From: Symsagittifera roscoffensis
Taxonomy: Eukaryota > Xenacoelomorpha > Acoela > Convolutidae
DNA: 64,000 nt
Reading direction: 5' to 3'
NCBI RefSeq assembly: GCF_963678635.1
Contig: NC_087065.1
Coordinates: 20,637,302 to 20,701,301, forward strand
Part shown: in pieces, positions 31,945 to 41,181 of the stretch
How the letters are laid out: each line of letters opens with the position of its first letter
Position numbering within the stretch: the stretch's first letter is position 1
Notes under the pieces: generated by a model
What the model was told of the DNA's origin: nothing
The model's input: only the letters and a program-made list of their open reading frames with translations
Databases searched by the model: none
Program-made: the position numbers and the translations under genes

Positions 31945-32133
31945 TTAGTGGGAAGGTTTATGTTTATTATAATATTCTTCCAGAAAAATAATTAGAAAAA
32001 TTGTTGCTAGGGCAAATGTGATGATTGCTTTCTTTATACATTTACATATTGTCAAAATGAGGGATGATAAAAATGTTATGAAAATTACAAACAATAAAAA
32101 AATATCAGTTCTACTGAAAATTGTTCGTATCAT
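31945..32133 (-). CDS. small membrane protein, 62 aa (TM2)
   Basis: Two hydrophobic segments (about 9-30 and 37-52) flanking a CKCIKK hinge, then a short polar tail. The start codon overlaps the upstream stop as ATGA. Probably translated with TM1 as a coupled pair. No known family. Confidence 0.6.
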   Translation of the reverse strand: MIRTIFSRTDIFLLFVIFITFLSSLILTICKCIKKAIITFALATIFLIIFLEEYYNKHKPSH

Positions 32134-32360
32134 TTAGACAAGTTGTTAAAATCGTACCTGTGGATATATTCAAGGGTTTTGGAAAGTTGGAGGAATAGTT
32201 CGAGTATTGTGTAGAAAATTAAAAAAATGTTACAAAAAATGATTAGGATTATTAGAAAATATTCAAGTATATCAAAAAGAAATATTATAAAGGCTTCAAG
32301 TATTGAAAAAAAATGTTTAAAATTTATAAGTATTTGAGCAACTGTTTGAGAGAAGAGCAT
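32130..32360 (-). CDS. small hydrophobic protein, 76 aa (TM1)
   Basis: Residues about 10-60 are almost entirely Ile/Leu/Phe, giving one long or two short membrane segments, with a polar C-terminus (HRYDFNNLSK). Its TGA overlaps the ATG of the next ORF as ATGA (32133-32130), an arrangement used for termination-reinitiation. Viroporin-like or envelope-associated roles are guesses; no family recognised. Confidence 0.6.
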   Translation of the reverse strand: MLFSQTVAQILINFKHFFSILEAFIIFLFDILEYFLIILIIFCNIFLIFYTILELFLQLSKTLEYIHRYDFNNLSK

Positions 32361-32555
32361 TTAAGAAATGATCTCTTGGTCGAATATTTTTTGCTGTTTG
32401 AGGCGATTTTCTAGTGTGGTCGAATTATTTATTAGTTTTTTTGACAAGTGGGTTGAGTTTTGTAAAAATTTGTTGGGGGCAATTTTTATGGTGACTGGGA
32501 GGTCGTCTTTTTCTTTATTTTTGTTTGTCAAATGATCCGGGGTATGGTAAGATTT
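32361..32555 (-). CDS. ATG-less 64-codon open frame (ORF W)
   Basis: Open on the coding strand from after a TAA (32558-32556) to a TAA at 32363-32361, with no ATG. Composition is hydrophilic and protein-like (Lys/Asn/Thr-rich, ending KQQKIFDQEIIS). Its stop is followed directly by the ATG of the next ORF in the same frame. It could be the 3' exon of a spliced product or an N-terminal extension of the membrane ORF behind a stop. Confidence 0.4.
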   Translation of the reverse strand, partial: KSYHTPDHLTNKNKEKDDLPVTIKIAPNKFLQNSTHLSKKLINNSTTLENRLKQQKIFDQEIIS

Positions 32556-32961
32556 TTATACTTTAGGCTAATTAAAATCTTCATTTTGTTACTTTAGGCT
32601 AAGTTATCAAATTTGTTTTGGGGGTATTCGTGGTCTGAGTTGGGGAAATATTGTTGATCTTTGGGTTATTAGATAAGGGAGGGGTACGGTATTATGGTGA
32701 TATTTATTTTAGCTGTCAAGTTGGAGTGGTTTGCTTATTTTTGACCTGGAGGTTGTAAAGTTATAGTTAGAGATGTGCCTGGAGTTCTAGATTATTCGTC
32801 TAATTGATCTTAGTTTGAGTTAGAGAAAGTGGCGGATTGGATGAATCCTATTGGTCTATTTTGAACTAGAATTATTGCGTACTTGTGAGCATGTTATTTT
32901 GAAAAATTGAAATGAAAAATGTTACGGAGGTTTCAAGATTGTGAAGTATAAAATCTTAAAA
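32556..32961 (-). other. pol-downstream spacer of giant element
   Basis: About 400 bp without a clear frame. A TTAGCCTAAAGTA motif is repeated twice on the coding strand at about 32559-32573 and 32591-32604. Sequence such as TTTTAATTAG just before the ATG-less ORF could act as a splice acceptor, which I cannot confirm. Confidence 0.45.
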
Positions 32962-35900
32962 TTACCTTTTAAATTCTACTTTTTTTAATATTTTAGATTG
33001 GGGGATGAACATTTTGTAGTTTTTACGTGGTTGATTTCGGAGTCTTGTTGTTTTTCTATGTTCAGATTTGTCTATTTCTTCTTGGGGTATTATTTGTTCT
33101 GTCATTTTTCTATTTTTTCTTGGTTTTGGAGATTCTTTATGGTTTTGTGTATTGTTTTTGGTGGCGGTTGGTTTTGTGTTTTGATTTTCGGTGGGGTTAT
33201 CATTTTGTTCTGTGTTTTTCAGATGTGGTTCGTTTTGAATGATTTTTAATCCTGTGAAAGAATATAATTGAGTTAATTCGCGGAGTGCGTATTCTTTTGG
33301 GTAATAAGGTAATAGGTTGTTTCGGTGCTGAACGATTTCTTTTTTGTTTGAGTCGGTAATTTTATATGTGACATCAGTGGGTTTTGCAATTATTTGGTAG
33401 GGTCCTTTTCGGAGGGGTTGTAATTTTTTAGAAATTCCTTTTTGAGTATTAAAATTAGGTATTAAAACAAATGTTCCAATTTTTAAATCGGAAGCTGGTG
33501 TAAAACGTGAATTGATTTGGTCATTTATGTTTTGTCTTTGTAATAACTTTTTCGTTATTTTTTGGTAAATTTCATTGTGTTTCTTATCTCTATTTAAAAT
33601 CCATTCGGTGTGTGTACCGGAGGCTAATTTAAGAATTTGTGGGTGATGAAAATGATCTTCATCGTGCGTATGTAATGGGAGGTTATAACAAATTGAGTCT
33701 TTATTTGGTTGACAATAACCTTGTGCGTTTTTATGAGAATTTGCTGTAAACATTATTGGTTTGCGTGGCTTTTGGTTAAAAACCATTTCGTATGGTGACA
33801 TTCCTAAAGTTGTCGTAATTTGTGAATTATACGCTAAGGGAAATAATTTTACATCTGCTGACCATTCGGTATATTTTGTATCATTTCCGTTGATGATACA
33901 TCTAAGATATTCTTGTAATGAACGGTTCATACCTTCGACTAAGCCGTTTGTCCAAGGTGCATGAGATGTACGTGGTTTGTGTTTAATGTTGTATAAATGA
34001 CATAGTGTTATTATTTCATTATTTATGAATTCTGTACCGTTGTCTGTAACTAAAATTTCTGGTAGTCCGAATTTTGCTATCCAGTGTTCATAGAGTGTTG
34101 TGTAAGCGTAATAAGCGTTACAATGTGGTACTGGGTTAAGTGCTACATAATGTGTAAATGCGTCAACAATTACCATAATGTAGGAGTTTCCTTCTGATGA
34201 GGGTGAAATTGGTCCTTTAGTATCAAATGAGATACGATGATTAAAGTACAAACTTTGTCCTTTAAAATCTTGTTTTTGTGCTATTTGTTTTTGATTTGGG
34301 TAAGGTTTATTTAGTTGACATACTATACAGTCATTGCATAGTACTTTTATCCAGATTGGTGCATTTGGGAAGTAAAAATTTTGTATAAAATTTGAATATG
34401 TTTTTTCTGATCCAGAGTGTCCTTTAATATTTTGTGTATGTGAAATATTAAAAGCTATAAGAATCATACTTATAGGGAGACATGGAACTGTAGATTCATT
34501 CAGGTTATACTCTAAAAGGTCTGTATTTTCGTTAATTGTTGTGTTGTTAAATTTGCGAAAGTATCGGAGGAGTGTTTTGTTTCCTAGAATGGTTGAATCT
34601 GCTTTGATAGGTTTAGTTTTATATTTGTGCCATGATTTCAGTTGTCTAATTACTGGGTCAAGGTTTTGATATTGTTTCAGTGTTGAAATTGTAATTGTTT
34701 CTGTTGGGGGGAGAAAAATGTTTTCGATTTCTAATTTAGATAAGGGTATTGTATCAAGTGGGTCATGGAGGTCAAAAACTTGATTTATTGTGTATTTTGA
34801 ATCATTTGTTTGTGGTCCTGATAAATTTATTTTATCAGTTAAATCTTCTTTTTCAATTAGTGGAAAATAGTCTTTTTTAGGTAGGTGTTGTTTTGTTCGT
34901 TTTTGTTGGGTGTTATTTTTTATCCATTGAGAATATGGGATTGGTTTGAAGGTTGATGTTCCAAGTAAATCAACTTCATAATGATTATTTTGACAATCTA
35001 AATAAAGTGGGAAATGTTGTAAATTATTTATTTGTGATTGTTCAATATCAGTTTTTACTGCATATTTGCATTCTAATCGAGGTGATGTTTCGTTTTCTGC
35101 AAGGTAGAATTTTATATTTTTGGGTATTTCAACTGTTGTTTTTCGTGTAAGTAATTCAGGTGGTGTATTTCGACTTAAGGTGTCTGGTAATGCAAGATTT
35201 TTTCCTGCAGTCCAAACTATATGTAAGTTTGGAAATTTCATTAGAATTAGTTGAAATCTGTAAACTCGGTGGTTTGGGTTAGATTTCTGTGTGAAAAGAA
35301 AAATGATTGGTTTGTGGTCTGTGAATAGAACTGTTGGATGTTTTGATCCAAGTATCAGAAATTCATATTCTGTCAGTGTATATATTATGGCTGTACATTC
35401 TCTCATTAGAGTTGAGAGTCGTAGCTCTGCTTGAGTGAATAATCGGGAATTTGCTGATATCAGGTTCATTTTATTTGTACCATTATGTGATTGTAATAGT
35501 GCTGCGCCGATGCCAAAGTTCGAAGCATCGCACATTGCATAAAATGGTTGATCAGGGTCTGGGATTGTATTTGAAATTTGTTCGGTTAAAAGTTTCTTTA
35601 TTTCTTCGAATCGTGCTTGATGTTCTGTATTCCATTCAAAATTATTTTGTTGTCTAAGGATGTTGTAAAATGGTCGTAGATATAATTGCATTTTATAAAC
35701 ATATTTACTTAAAAAGTTTAACATTCCAAGAAATTCTTGGATTTTCTTTTTATTTGTTGGTGGTTGAAGTTTTTGAATAGCGTCAATGCGTGATTTCAGT
35801 GGAGTGATTGTTTTTCTTTCGATGTTATGTCCTAAGAATTTAACTCTTGTCAAAAAGAAGTGTGATTTATCGGGGGCGGCCTTCAGATTTTCGTTCTGAA

Positions 35901-38900
35901 GTATTTGGTGATATTTTTCTAAAACTTTGAACATTTCGTCTTTTGTTTGTGATTGCATAAAAACATCGTCTAGATAGGTGATTGCGTTTTTCTTGAGTAT
36001 CAGTGGTCTAAAAATTTTGCTCATAAAAGCTGAAAATGCTGCTGGTCCTATGGATATTCCATAGAATAAGCGGTTAAATTCGTATTGTTGGTTTCCGATA
36101 ACAAATTGTGTTAAACGTCGTGATTGTTCATCTAGTGGCATTTGATTGTATGCACTATTCATATCGGCGGTTGTAAAGTATTTGCCGTTTATTTTTGTTA
36201 AAATAACTTGTATTGGTTCAATGGGCCAATTACATTTTGATTCATCTATAAGTGAATTGAGGTATCTAGCATCGAGAACGATTTTTAATGATTCTCCTTT
36301 AGCTAGAATGATAACGGGGTTGATGAATGTGTTGCCTTTTGGTTGTTCTTCTTTATTAACTGGTGATATAATATTGTACTGTTCTAAAATATCGAGTAAT
36401 CTGTTTACTTTATCATGTAAGTGAATTGGTACTTTACTTGCTCTCTGTTTTTTGAAAACTGCGTCTGGTTTTAATGGGAGATGTAGTGATGAACTGATTT
36501 TGCCAACATCGAATTTTGATGTTGCATAGACTGATGAATATTTAATTAGCTGTTTGGCTAACTTTTCGAATTCGTCTTGTGTTATTTGTGAATGTTGGAA
36601 ATTAAACATTGTTAAAAATTTTTGTTGTTTCTCTGTGTAGTTACTGATGTTGAATGTAGGTTTGAAATATGGAGTTTTTGTGAAATAATCCGTATTTCTG
36701 TTTTCGTTACTTATTATATTATTTATAGATAATTCTTCATTAAGAATTGTAGATTGGCAAATATCTAGTAATTGGAGTATATTATTTACGCGATAGGCTT
36801 TTTCATGTATTGGTGATATTGTAGCGTTGGTTTCACAATATCCTAAAAGTCCTAAAGGTAATGTTACTTGGTAAGGTGTGTTGTTATAGACATGTAAGGA
36901 AATGATATCGGAATTCGAATTTTTCAAATATTTTATGGATGAGATTGTGATTTTGAAAAATTTATGAATAGGTTTGAATTCAAAATCTGACATATAAAAT
37001 TTTTGTTTGTTTTGTTCTTTATCATATTGGTGAACTTGTTTGATTGAAAAATTATATATGTTTCCTGATAGTGGTTTCAGGTGTTTTCTTTGTTGGTTAT
37101 ATATTGGATAAAATTTTGAAAAGAATGGTGGTTGTTTGTTTAATCTTTGAAAAAATGTTAGGGATGTTTCTTTTGTTTTTGTATATTTATCTTTGATTAA
37201 TATTTTACTATTTAGGATGTTAATTGTTGGTATATACTTCGAAATAAATGGTATTCCAATGATATTATATTTAATATCAGTGATATGGAATATTTGTTTA
37301 AATGGCTTGTTTAGAATTTTACTTTGCTCCATTGTTCTGGTAGGGAGGAGAAATAATTGGATTTTTCCGTAGTTTATCAATGTTGATCCTTGTGCTGTTG
37401 CTAGTTTGCTGGAGGTTTCAAGAGGTGTTAGCTTTGGATGTAAAGTTTTTATTTCATTCCATGTGGGAATGTTTATTATGTTTGATTCTGCTCCTGAATC
37501 AATTAAAAAATCTATTTCAAGGTCTGGTGGTTGAAATTCTTTATTTCTTGGGCTTTCTAAGAGAAATGGTATTGTCCAGATTTTTTCTTTGGGTTGTTCT
37601 TTTTGTATATTTTGGTAGATGTGGTTTGTATTCAAGCATTTTGTTTTGGTGTTTTTATTGGTTTGATTTGTAGTGTTAATCTCATTTGTTTCTTGCGTTG
37701 TTGGTGTGGAATTTATGGGTGTAGTGTAATAATTTTGAAGAAATTCTGATTGATTTTCATATATATGTGATGGAAAGGGTTGTTCATATATGACAGATTC
37801 ATAGTCATTTTCGACTTTTATCATATTGATAGCAAGAGTGTTTTCAGTATCACTTTCTGAATCTGATGATGTACAGTTTATTTGATTGAGTTGTAACGTA
37901 TCAGTTACTGTGTCATCAATACCTGGGGGGTCTGATGTTGTTTCTGGGTTAGCTTGTACTTGATTGATTTGTCTTTGATGTTTAGGTGTACTACTTCTGT
38001 GGCGATTATTAGAATTATTATAGTTATTATTATTCCGGTGTGGTGATTGGGAATAATTTCTATAACGATTATTATAACTTGGGTGTCGATTTTGTGAATT
38101 ATTTCGCGATCTGTTTTGGTAATTATTGTTTGGTCTGTTATAGTTCGATCTATTATATGAGTTATTCCTTGATCGATTGTTCGGGTAATTCTGGTTTCGG
38201 TTGTTTGAATAACTTCTATTTCTATTATAGGAGTAGTTTCTATTCCTATTGTATGATGAATTTCGTGATTGGTTGTTTGGATAGTAGTTATTTCTTGATT
38301 GGGAATTAGATCTAGAAACAAATCGTTGTGTATTTGAATTTGATCTGGAGTAGTTATTTCTACTATTTGGTCTATTGTAGTGATTTTGTGATGAGTTTTG
38401 TGTATTTCTTCGTTCTGGTGATCTTCCTCTATAACTTGAGTTATATGGGGATTGATTTCTTGTGTAACTTGTATTGTTCGGAAGTGGTTTTCCTGAACTG
38501 TTGTTGCTGTATACATTTTTGTTTGGTAGATTTTGATCTTTTTTCATATATTGATAGAATGATTTATTTGGTTCTTTGTATTTTTGAGGTTTATTTTGAC
38601 TATCTTGCTGTTTTTGTCTACATTCGGAAATACTATGTCCGTATCGGCGGCAATAATTACACCATTTTTTGAAAGATGGTTTGCCTTTAAAGTTCGGGTT
38701 CTTTTCGTAAATATTGAGTATTTCAGTGATTTTTTCAACGAGGTCTGTTTCTGATTCCTGTATATTATTAATATTAGTGGGAGTCGTTTCAATTTTGTTA
38801 ACGTATTGTAATTTCAGATTTTCCGTTTCTTCTAGTTTCATCGTGATTTCTGCTTGTTCTAATTTGTCTACTAGTTTTCGAAAATCTAAATCGGGTTCTC

Positions 38901-39006
38901 GAATTGAAGAAGGATGGGATGCTCTCTTTTTTATTGCTATTTTCCTTAATTGTGGTGTTAAGGTCATCATTAAGATTTCTGTCATCTTTGTGTTTTTTAT
39001 AGTCAT
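32962..39006 (-). CDS. nucleocapsid-protease-RT-RNaseH-integrase polyprotein, 2014 aa
   Basis: The replication enzymes of the giant element. It starts with the Gag nucleocapsid: CX2CX4HX4C knuckle (CNYCRRYGHSISEC) near residue 114, then a long Asn/Arg/Ser/Tyr-rich tract (~165-345). The protease site is LIDSGAESN near 500. RT has FTTADMNSAYNQ and intact YLDD near 1010. RNase H has DAS and TDHK near 1231. Integrase has the HHCC zinc region at ~1527-1560, D,D(35)E at ~1591/1652/1688, and a GPY/F module (LRKGPYQII) near 1868. All catalytic residues I can check are present. At 2014 codons it is large for the family because of the NC tract and a long RNase H-integrase spacer. The frame opens just before the ATG (TAA at 39016-39018), so fusion to Gag must occur within the 209-nt overlap, or the ATG at 39006 is used. 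Confidence 0.95.
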   Translation of the reverse strand: MTIKNTKMTEILMMTLTPQLRKIAIKKRASHPSSIREPDLDFRKLVDKLEQAEITMKLEETENLKLQYVNKIETTPTNINNIQESETDLVEKITEILNIYEKNPNFKGKPSFKKWCNYCRRYGHSISECRQKQQDSQNKPQKYKEPNKSFYQYMKKDQNLPNKNVYSNNSSGKPLPNNTSYTRNQSPYNSSYRGRSPERRNTQNSSQNHYNRPNSRNNYSRSNSNTQRFVSRSNSQSRNNYYPNNQSRNSSYNRNRNYSYNRNRSYSNNRNQNYPNNRSRNNSYNRSNYNRPNNNYQNRSRNNSQNRHPSYNNRYRNYSQSPHRNNNNYNNSNNRHRSSTPKHQRQINQVQANPETTSDPPGIDDTVTDTLQLNQINCTSSDSESDTENTLAINMIKVENDYESVIYEQPFPSHIYENQSEFLQNYYTTPINSTPTTQETNEINTTNQTNKNTKTKCLNTNHIYQNIQKEQPKEKIWTIPFLLESPRNKEFQPPDLEIDFLIDSGAESNIINIPTWNEIKTLHPKLTPLETSSKLATAQGSTLINYGKIQLFLLPTRTMEQSKILNKPFKQIFHITDIKYNIIGIPFISKYIPTINILNSKILIKDKYTKTKETSLTFFQRLNKQPPFFSKFYPIYNQQRKHLKPLSGNIYNFSIKQVHQYDKEQNKQKFYMSDFEFKPIHKFFKITISSIKYLKNSNSDIISLHVYNNTPYQVTLPLGLLGYCETNATISPIHEKAYRVNNILQLLDICQSTILNEELSINNIISNENRNTDYFTKTPYFKPTFNISNYTEKQQKFLTMFNFQHSQITQDEFEKLAKQLIKYSSVYATSKFDVGKISSSLHLPLKPDAVFKKQRASKVPIHLHDKVNRLLDILEQYNIISPVNKEEQPKGNTFINPVIILAKGESLKIVLDARYLNSLIDESKCNWPIEPIQVILTKINGKYFTTADMNSAYNQMPLDEQSRRLTQFVIGNQQYEFNRLFYGISIGPAAFSAFMSKIFRPLILKKNAITYLDDVFMQSQTKDEMFKVLEKYHQILQNENLKAAPDKSHFFLTRVKFLGHNIERKTITPLKSRIDAIQKLQPPTNKKKIQEFLGMLNFLSKYVYKMQLYLRPFYNILRQQNNFEWNTEHQARFEEIKKLLTEQISNTIPDPDQPFYAMCDASNFGIGAALLQSHNGTNKMNLISANSRLFTQAELRLSTLMRECTAIIYTLTEYEFLILGSKHPTVLFTDHKPIIFLFTQKSNPNHRVYRFQLILMKFPNLHIVWTAGKNLALPDTLSRNTPPELLTRKTTVEIPKNIKFYLAENETSPRLECKYAVKTDIEQSQINNLQHFPLYLDCQNNHYEVDLLGTSTFKPIPYSQWIKNNTQQKRTKQHLPKKDYFPLIEKEDLTDKINLSGPQTNDSKYTINQVFDLHDPLDTIPLSKLEIENIFLPPTETITISTLKQYQNLDPVIRQLKSWHKYKTKPIKADSTILGNKTLLRYFRKFNNTTINENTDLLEYNLNESTVPCLPISMILIAFNISHTQNIKGHSGSEKTYSNFIQNFYFPNAPIWIKVLCNDCIVCQLNKPYPNQKQIAQKQDFKGQSLYFNHRISFDTKGPISPSSEGNSYIMVIVDAFTHYVALNPVPHCNAYYAYTTLYEHWIAKFGLPEILVTDNGTEFINNEIITLCHLYNIKHKPRTSHAPWTNGLVEGMNRSLQEYLRCIINGNDTKYTEWSADVKLFPLAYNSQITTTLGMSPYEMVFNQKPRKPIMFTANSHKNAQGYCQPNKDSICYNLPLHTHDEDHFHHPQILKLASGTHTEWILNRDKKHNEIYQKITKKLLQRQNINDQINSRFTPASDLKIGTFVLIPNFNTQKGISKKLQPLRKGPYQIIAKPTDVTYKITDSNKKEIVQHRNNLLPYYPKEYALRELTQLYSFTGLKIIQNEPHLKNTEQNDNPTENQNTKPTATKNNTQNHKESPKPRKNRKMTEQIIPQEEIDKSEHRKTTRLRNQPRKNYKMFIPQSKILKKVEFKR

Positions 39007-40648
39007 GTGTATTTAGTGAGTATGCTTTTCGAACTAGTGTTTCGATTCGTACTGCTATTTGCTTGATGGTTTCGTTTGGTAATCTGCGAATTTCATTACA
39101 TAAAACTCTTTGTTGTTGTTTGTTTCTTTCGGAGTCAAACATTTTTGAAAATTCTTGTGTAAATCTTTTCCAGTTTGATTTTATTTCTAGAGGTAGTACT
39201 GAAAACCATTTTTGGGCTGCGCCATCTAAGGTTGTTTGTATTAACGCTGTGCGTCGATGTATCCAGTTTTGATGTAGTGGCGTATTAATTGGTTCAGGTC
39301 CTATATTTAAAATCAGGTTTGCTGTTACTGCATTTAAATAATCTTCTACAGAGTATTCAGGGTCTGTTCCTGTGAAAACCATTAAAGGTTTGTTTGATGT
39401 TATTGATGATCCACCCATAAGGTATGGATTCATTGTCATTTGTAATGATTCTGCTGCATTTGGCATTTGAGAAAAATTTGAAAGTTGGTTTCTTGTTATT
39501 TCGTGTTGTTGGAGATAATATGGGAGTGGTATTTCATTTTGCATTTGTGATGCTTGATACGAGTGTGCAGTCATTGGATTTTGTTGTTGAATTGGTTGAA
39601 AAGATTGTGTATTAATTGGATTTTGTTGTTGAATTGGTTGTTGATGTTGTGCATCTATTGATTGTGGAGAAAAATTTCTATGATTTGTACGTGTTCTCTG
39701 TATTCCTTGTCTACGATATTCTTGAGTATTTTGTGCAAATATATCTGGTTGTAAGAAATCATCATCTGAGGATAAATAATCCATTTGATAAGATGTTTGT
39801 TTTTTATTTTTATTTTGTTGAAAAAATGGGTAATTTTCACTGCGATCCTGTGGAGGATTTGTTTGGAAATTTATTGAATTAGGTTGGGTCATTGGGTTAT
39901 CCCAATTTCGAGATTTTGTATATTGATTAAAATTCCTTTGTGGTTGATAATTTGTTTTTGATGGATGTGTATAATTATAATTATGGTCTGCAAAGTTGTT
40001 TCTAGTGAATGTTTTGCGTGTTTTTGATGGTATTGTCATGGGTCTGTATGTTTGGTAATCCATATGTGAGTATTTAGGGGCAACCGAAGGTTTAACGGTT
40101 GATTGTAAGGTTACCTGTGTTTGTGAAGGGTTTGTATTTCTTGGTGTTGTTAAATTTGGGCGTATTGGTGAAATACTTTGTTGTGTAGTTGTTGTGTGTA
40201 CAATTTCTTCATTTATGAAGTGTGATGGTGTCTGGATATCTTGTTGAGTAAGATTCCTAGTTCCATTGAGGTTTTCGTTGTGTATGACTGTCGAGTTTAA
40301 ACTATTATTTTGTGTATCGGGTAAAAATGTATTATAGTTTAATGGTGTTGCATCAATTGTTAATGGTATTACTCTTACATAATCTCTTATGTAAGATATT
40401 GTACCTATTGCTTGACTTGAGATTGATTGTGGAAAGCTTATAAATGCGTGATGAGACCATTCGGGGTCCCAAACATAATCTGATTGTTCTGTGATAGCGG
40501 TATCATCGTTCGAATTTTGGGGTCTAAAATTTTTTCTTGCTTGTGCAATTAAATCAATATTGTGTGTGAAATAATCTATTATGAACCATGCTAAAATTTT
40601 TTGTAAATCGTGTTTGGTATGTTGTGAAACGTCATCGTGAAATTTTCT
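38798..40648 (-). CDS. Gag capsid-containing frame of giant element (first ATG at 40063)
   Basis: The ATG-initiated part is 421 aa (40063-38798), but the same frame is open to 40648 without any ATG, adding about 195 residues of coherent protein sequence. The capsid-like part has the Retrotrans_gag signature of a WF followed by W..F...F (AAQKWFSVLPLEIKSNWKRF). Upstream is Gln/Asn/Pro-rich sequence with a tandem FQPIQQQNP repeat. The last ~70 codons overlap the next ORF, which carries the nucleocapsid zinc knuckle, so full-length Gag must enter the pol ORF by a +1 (or -2) shift. Start unresolved: upstream shift, splicing or the 40063 ATG. Confidence 0.85.
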   Translation of the reverse strand, partial: RKFHDDVSQHTKHDLQKILAWFIIDYFTHNIDLIAQARKNFRPQNSNDDTAITEQSDYVWDPEWSHHAFISFPQSISSQAIGTISYIRDYVRVIPLTIDATPLNYNTFLPDTQNNSLNSTVIHNENLNGTRNLTQQDIQTPSHFINEEIVHTTTTQQSISPIRPNLTTPRNTNPSQTQVTLQSTVKPSVAPKYSHMDYQTYRPMTIPSKTRKTFTRNNFADHNYNYTHPSKTNYQPQRNFNQYTKSRNWDNPMTQPNSINFQTNPPQDRSENYPFFQQNKNKKQTSYQMDYLSSDDDFLQPDIFAQNTQEYRRQGIQRTRTNHRNFSPQSIDAQHQQPIQQQNPINTQSFQPIQQQNPMTAHSYQASQMQNEIPLPYYLQQHEITRNQLSNFSQMPNAAESLQMTMNPYLMGGSSITSNKPLMVFTGTDPEYSVEDYLNAVTANLILNIGPEPINTPLHQNWIHRRTALIQTTLDGAAQKWFSVLPLEIKSNWKRFTQEFSKMFDSERNKQQQRVLCNEIRRLPNETIKQIAVRIETLVRKAYSLNTHDYKKHKDDRNLNDDLNTTIKENSNKKESIPSFFNSRTRFRFSKTSRQIRTSRNHDETRRNGKSEITIR

Positions 40649-40869
40649 TTAATGATGTTTAAATAACTAGAGAGTAGTGTAATTTCATGTCGTACTTTCA
40701 AATGTTTAGATGTTTCTGTCGGTGAGACATTTGTTAGTGGGATTTCGTTTTCTAATATCGAAATATAACTATATATTATTGCGAAAACTTCATTGGTGAA
40801 TATGGAGTTTGCTCTTTGTGAGTTATGATATTGGATGCTTTTTATATATTCTGAAAAAACTTTTGAAAA
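40591..40869 (-). CDS. ATG-less continuation frame in Gag chain
   Basis: Open frame directly following the TAA of the 103-aa ORF in the same phase. It has protein-like composition, ends with TAG at 40591-40593, and has no usable ATG at its start. Near its 3' end a canonical -1 slippery heptamer AAATTTC (40645-40639) is correctly phased (A AAT TTC) and leads into the long gag frame, which is open from 40648. It was probably part of a larger Gag precursor. Confidence 0.5.
   Translation of the reverse strand, partial: FSKVFSEYIKSIQYHNSQRANSIFTNEVFAIIYSYISILENEIPLTNVSPTETSKHLKVRHEITLLSSYLNIIKENFTMTFHNIPNTIYKKF
40639..40645 (-). promoter_or_regulatory. candidate -1 ribosomal frameshift heptamer AAATTTC
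   Basis: The heptamer X-XXY-YYZ is A-AAT-TTC in the frame of the preceding ORF. A -1 slip moves ribosomes into the gag frame, which is open from 40648 and runs to 38798. Phase and location both fit. I have not evaluated a downstream pseudoknot. Confidence 0.45.
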
Positions 40870-41181
40870 TTATAAATCAAGATCGTCTGTTTGAATAGTA
40901 TATGTTCTATTATTATGGTTTGGGGAAGTGAATTCTATGGAGTAGATTCCATACTGTTGTGTTATGTTGCATATATCTTTTAAGTAGTGATCTATGATTT
41001 GTCTTTTGATTTTTACATCGGGGAACTCTGTTTTACATGGACTAATTCCGGGTTCAAATAAATTTACGAGTAAATTTTGACAAAATATGTGTTGTCCTCT
41101 ATCGGTATCTGCATCTATTATAAAAGGAAAGATTTCATCATCATCTGGAGTTTCTTCACCTGGAGTGTGCGTTGAGCTCAT
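40870..41181 (-). CDS. acidic 103-aa ORF, probable N-terminal part of Gag chain
   Basis: Begins with an acidic TPGEETPDDDE segment, continues as a folded-looking protein and ends at a TAA (40870-40872). Immediately after that TAA the same frame stays open for 92 codons (40869-40591) of similar composition, so the TAA interrupts a longer frame. Either it is read through, or the two parts are separate exons or products. No domain recognised. Confidence 0.55.
   Translation of the reverse strand: MSSTHTPGEETPDDDEIFPFIIDADTDRGQHIFCQNLLVNLFEPGISPCKTEFPDVKIKRQIIDHYLKDICNITQQYGIYSIEFTSPNHNNRTYTIQTDDLDL

Noticed and set aside
37905..38516. 203-codon minus ORF in another frame of pol
   Set aside because: Generated by the Asn/Arg/Ser/Tyr-rich low-complexity nucleocapsid tract, which leaves alternative frames open.
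38328..38672. 114-codon Tyr/Cys-rich plus ORF
   Set aside because: Antisense of the nucleocapsid tract of the giant element.
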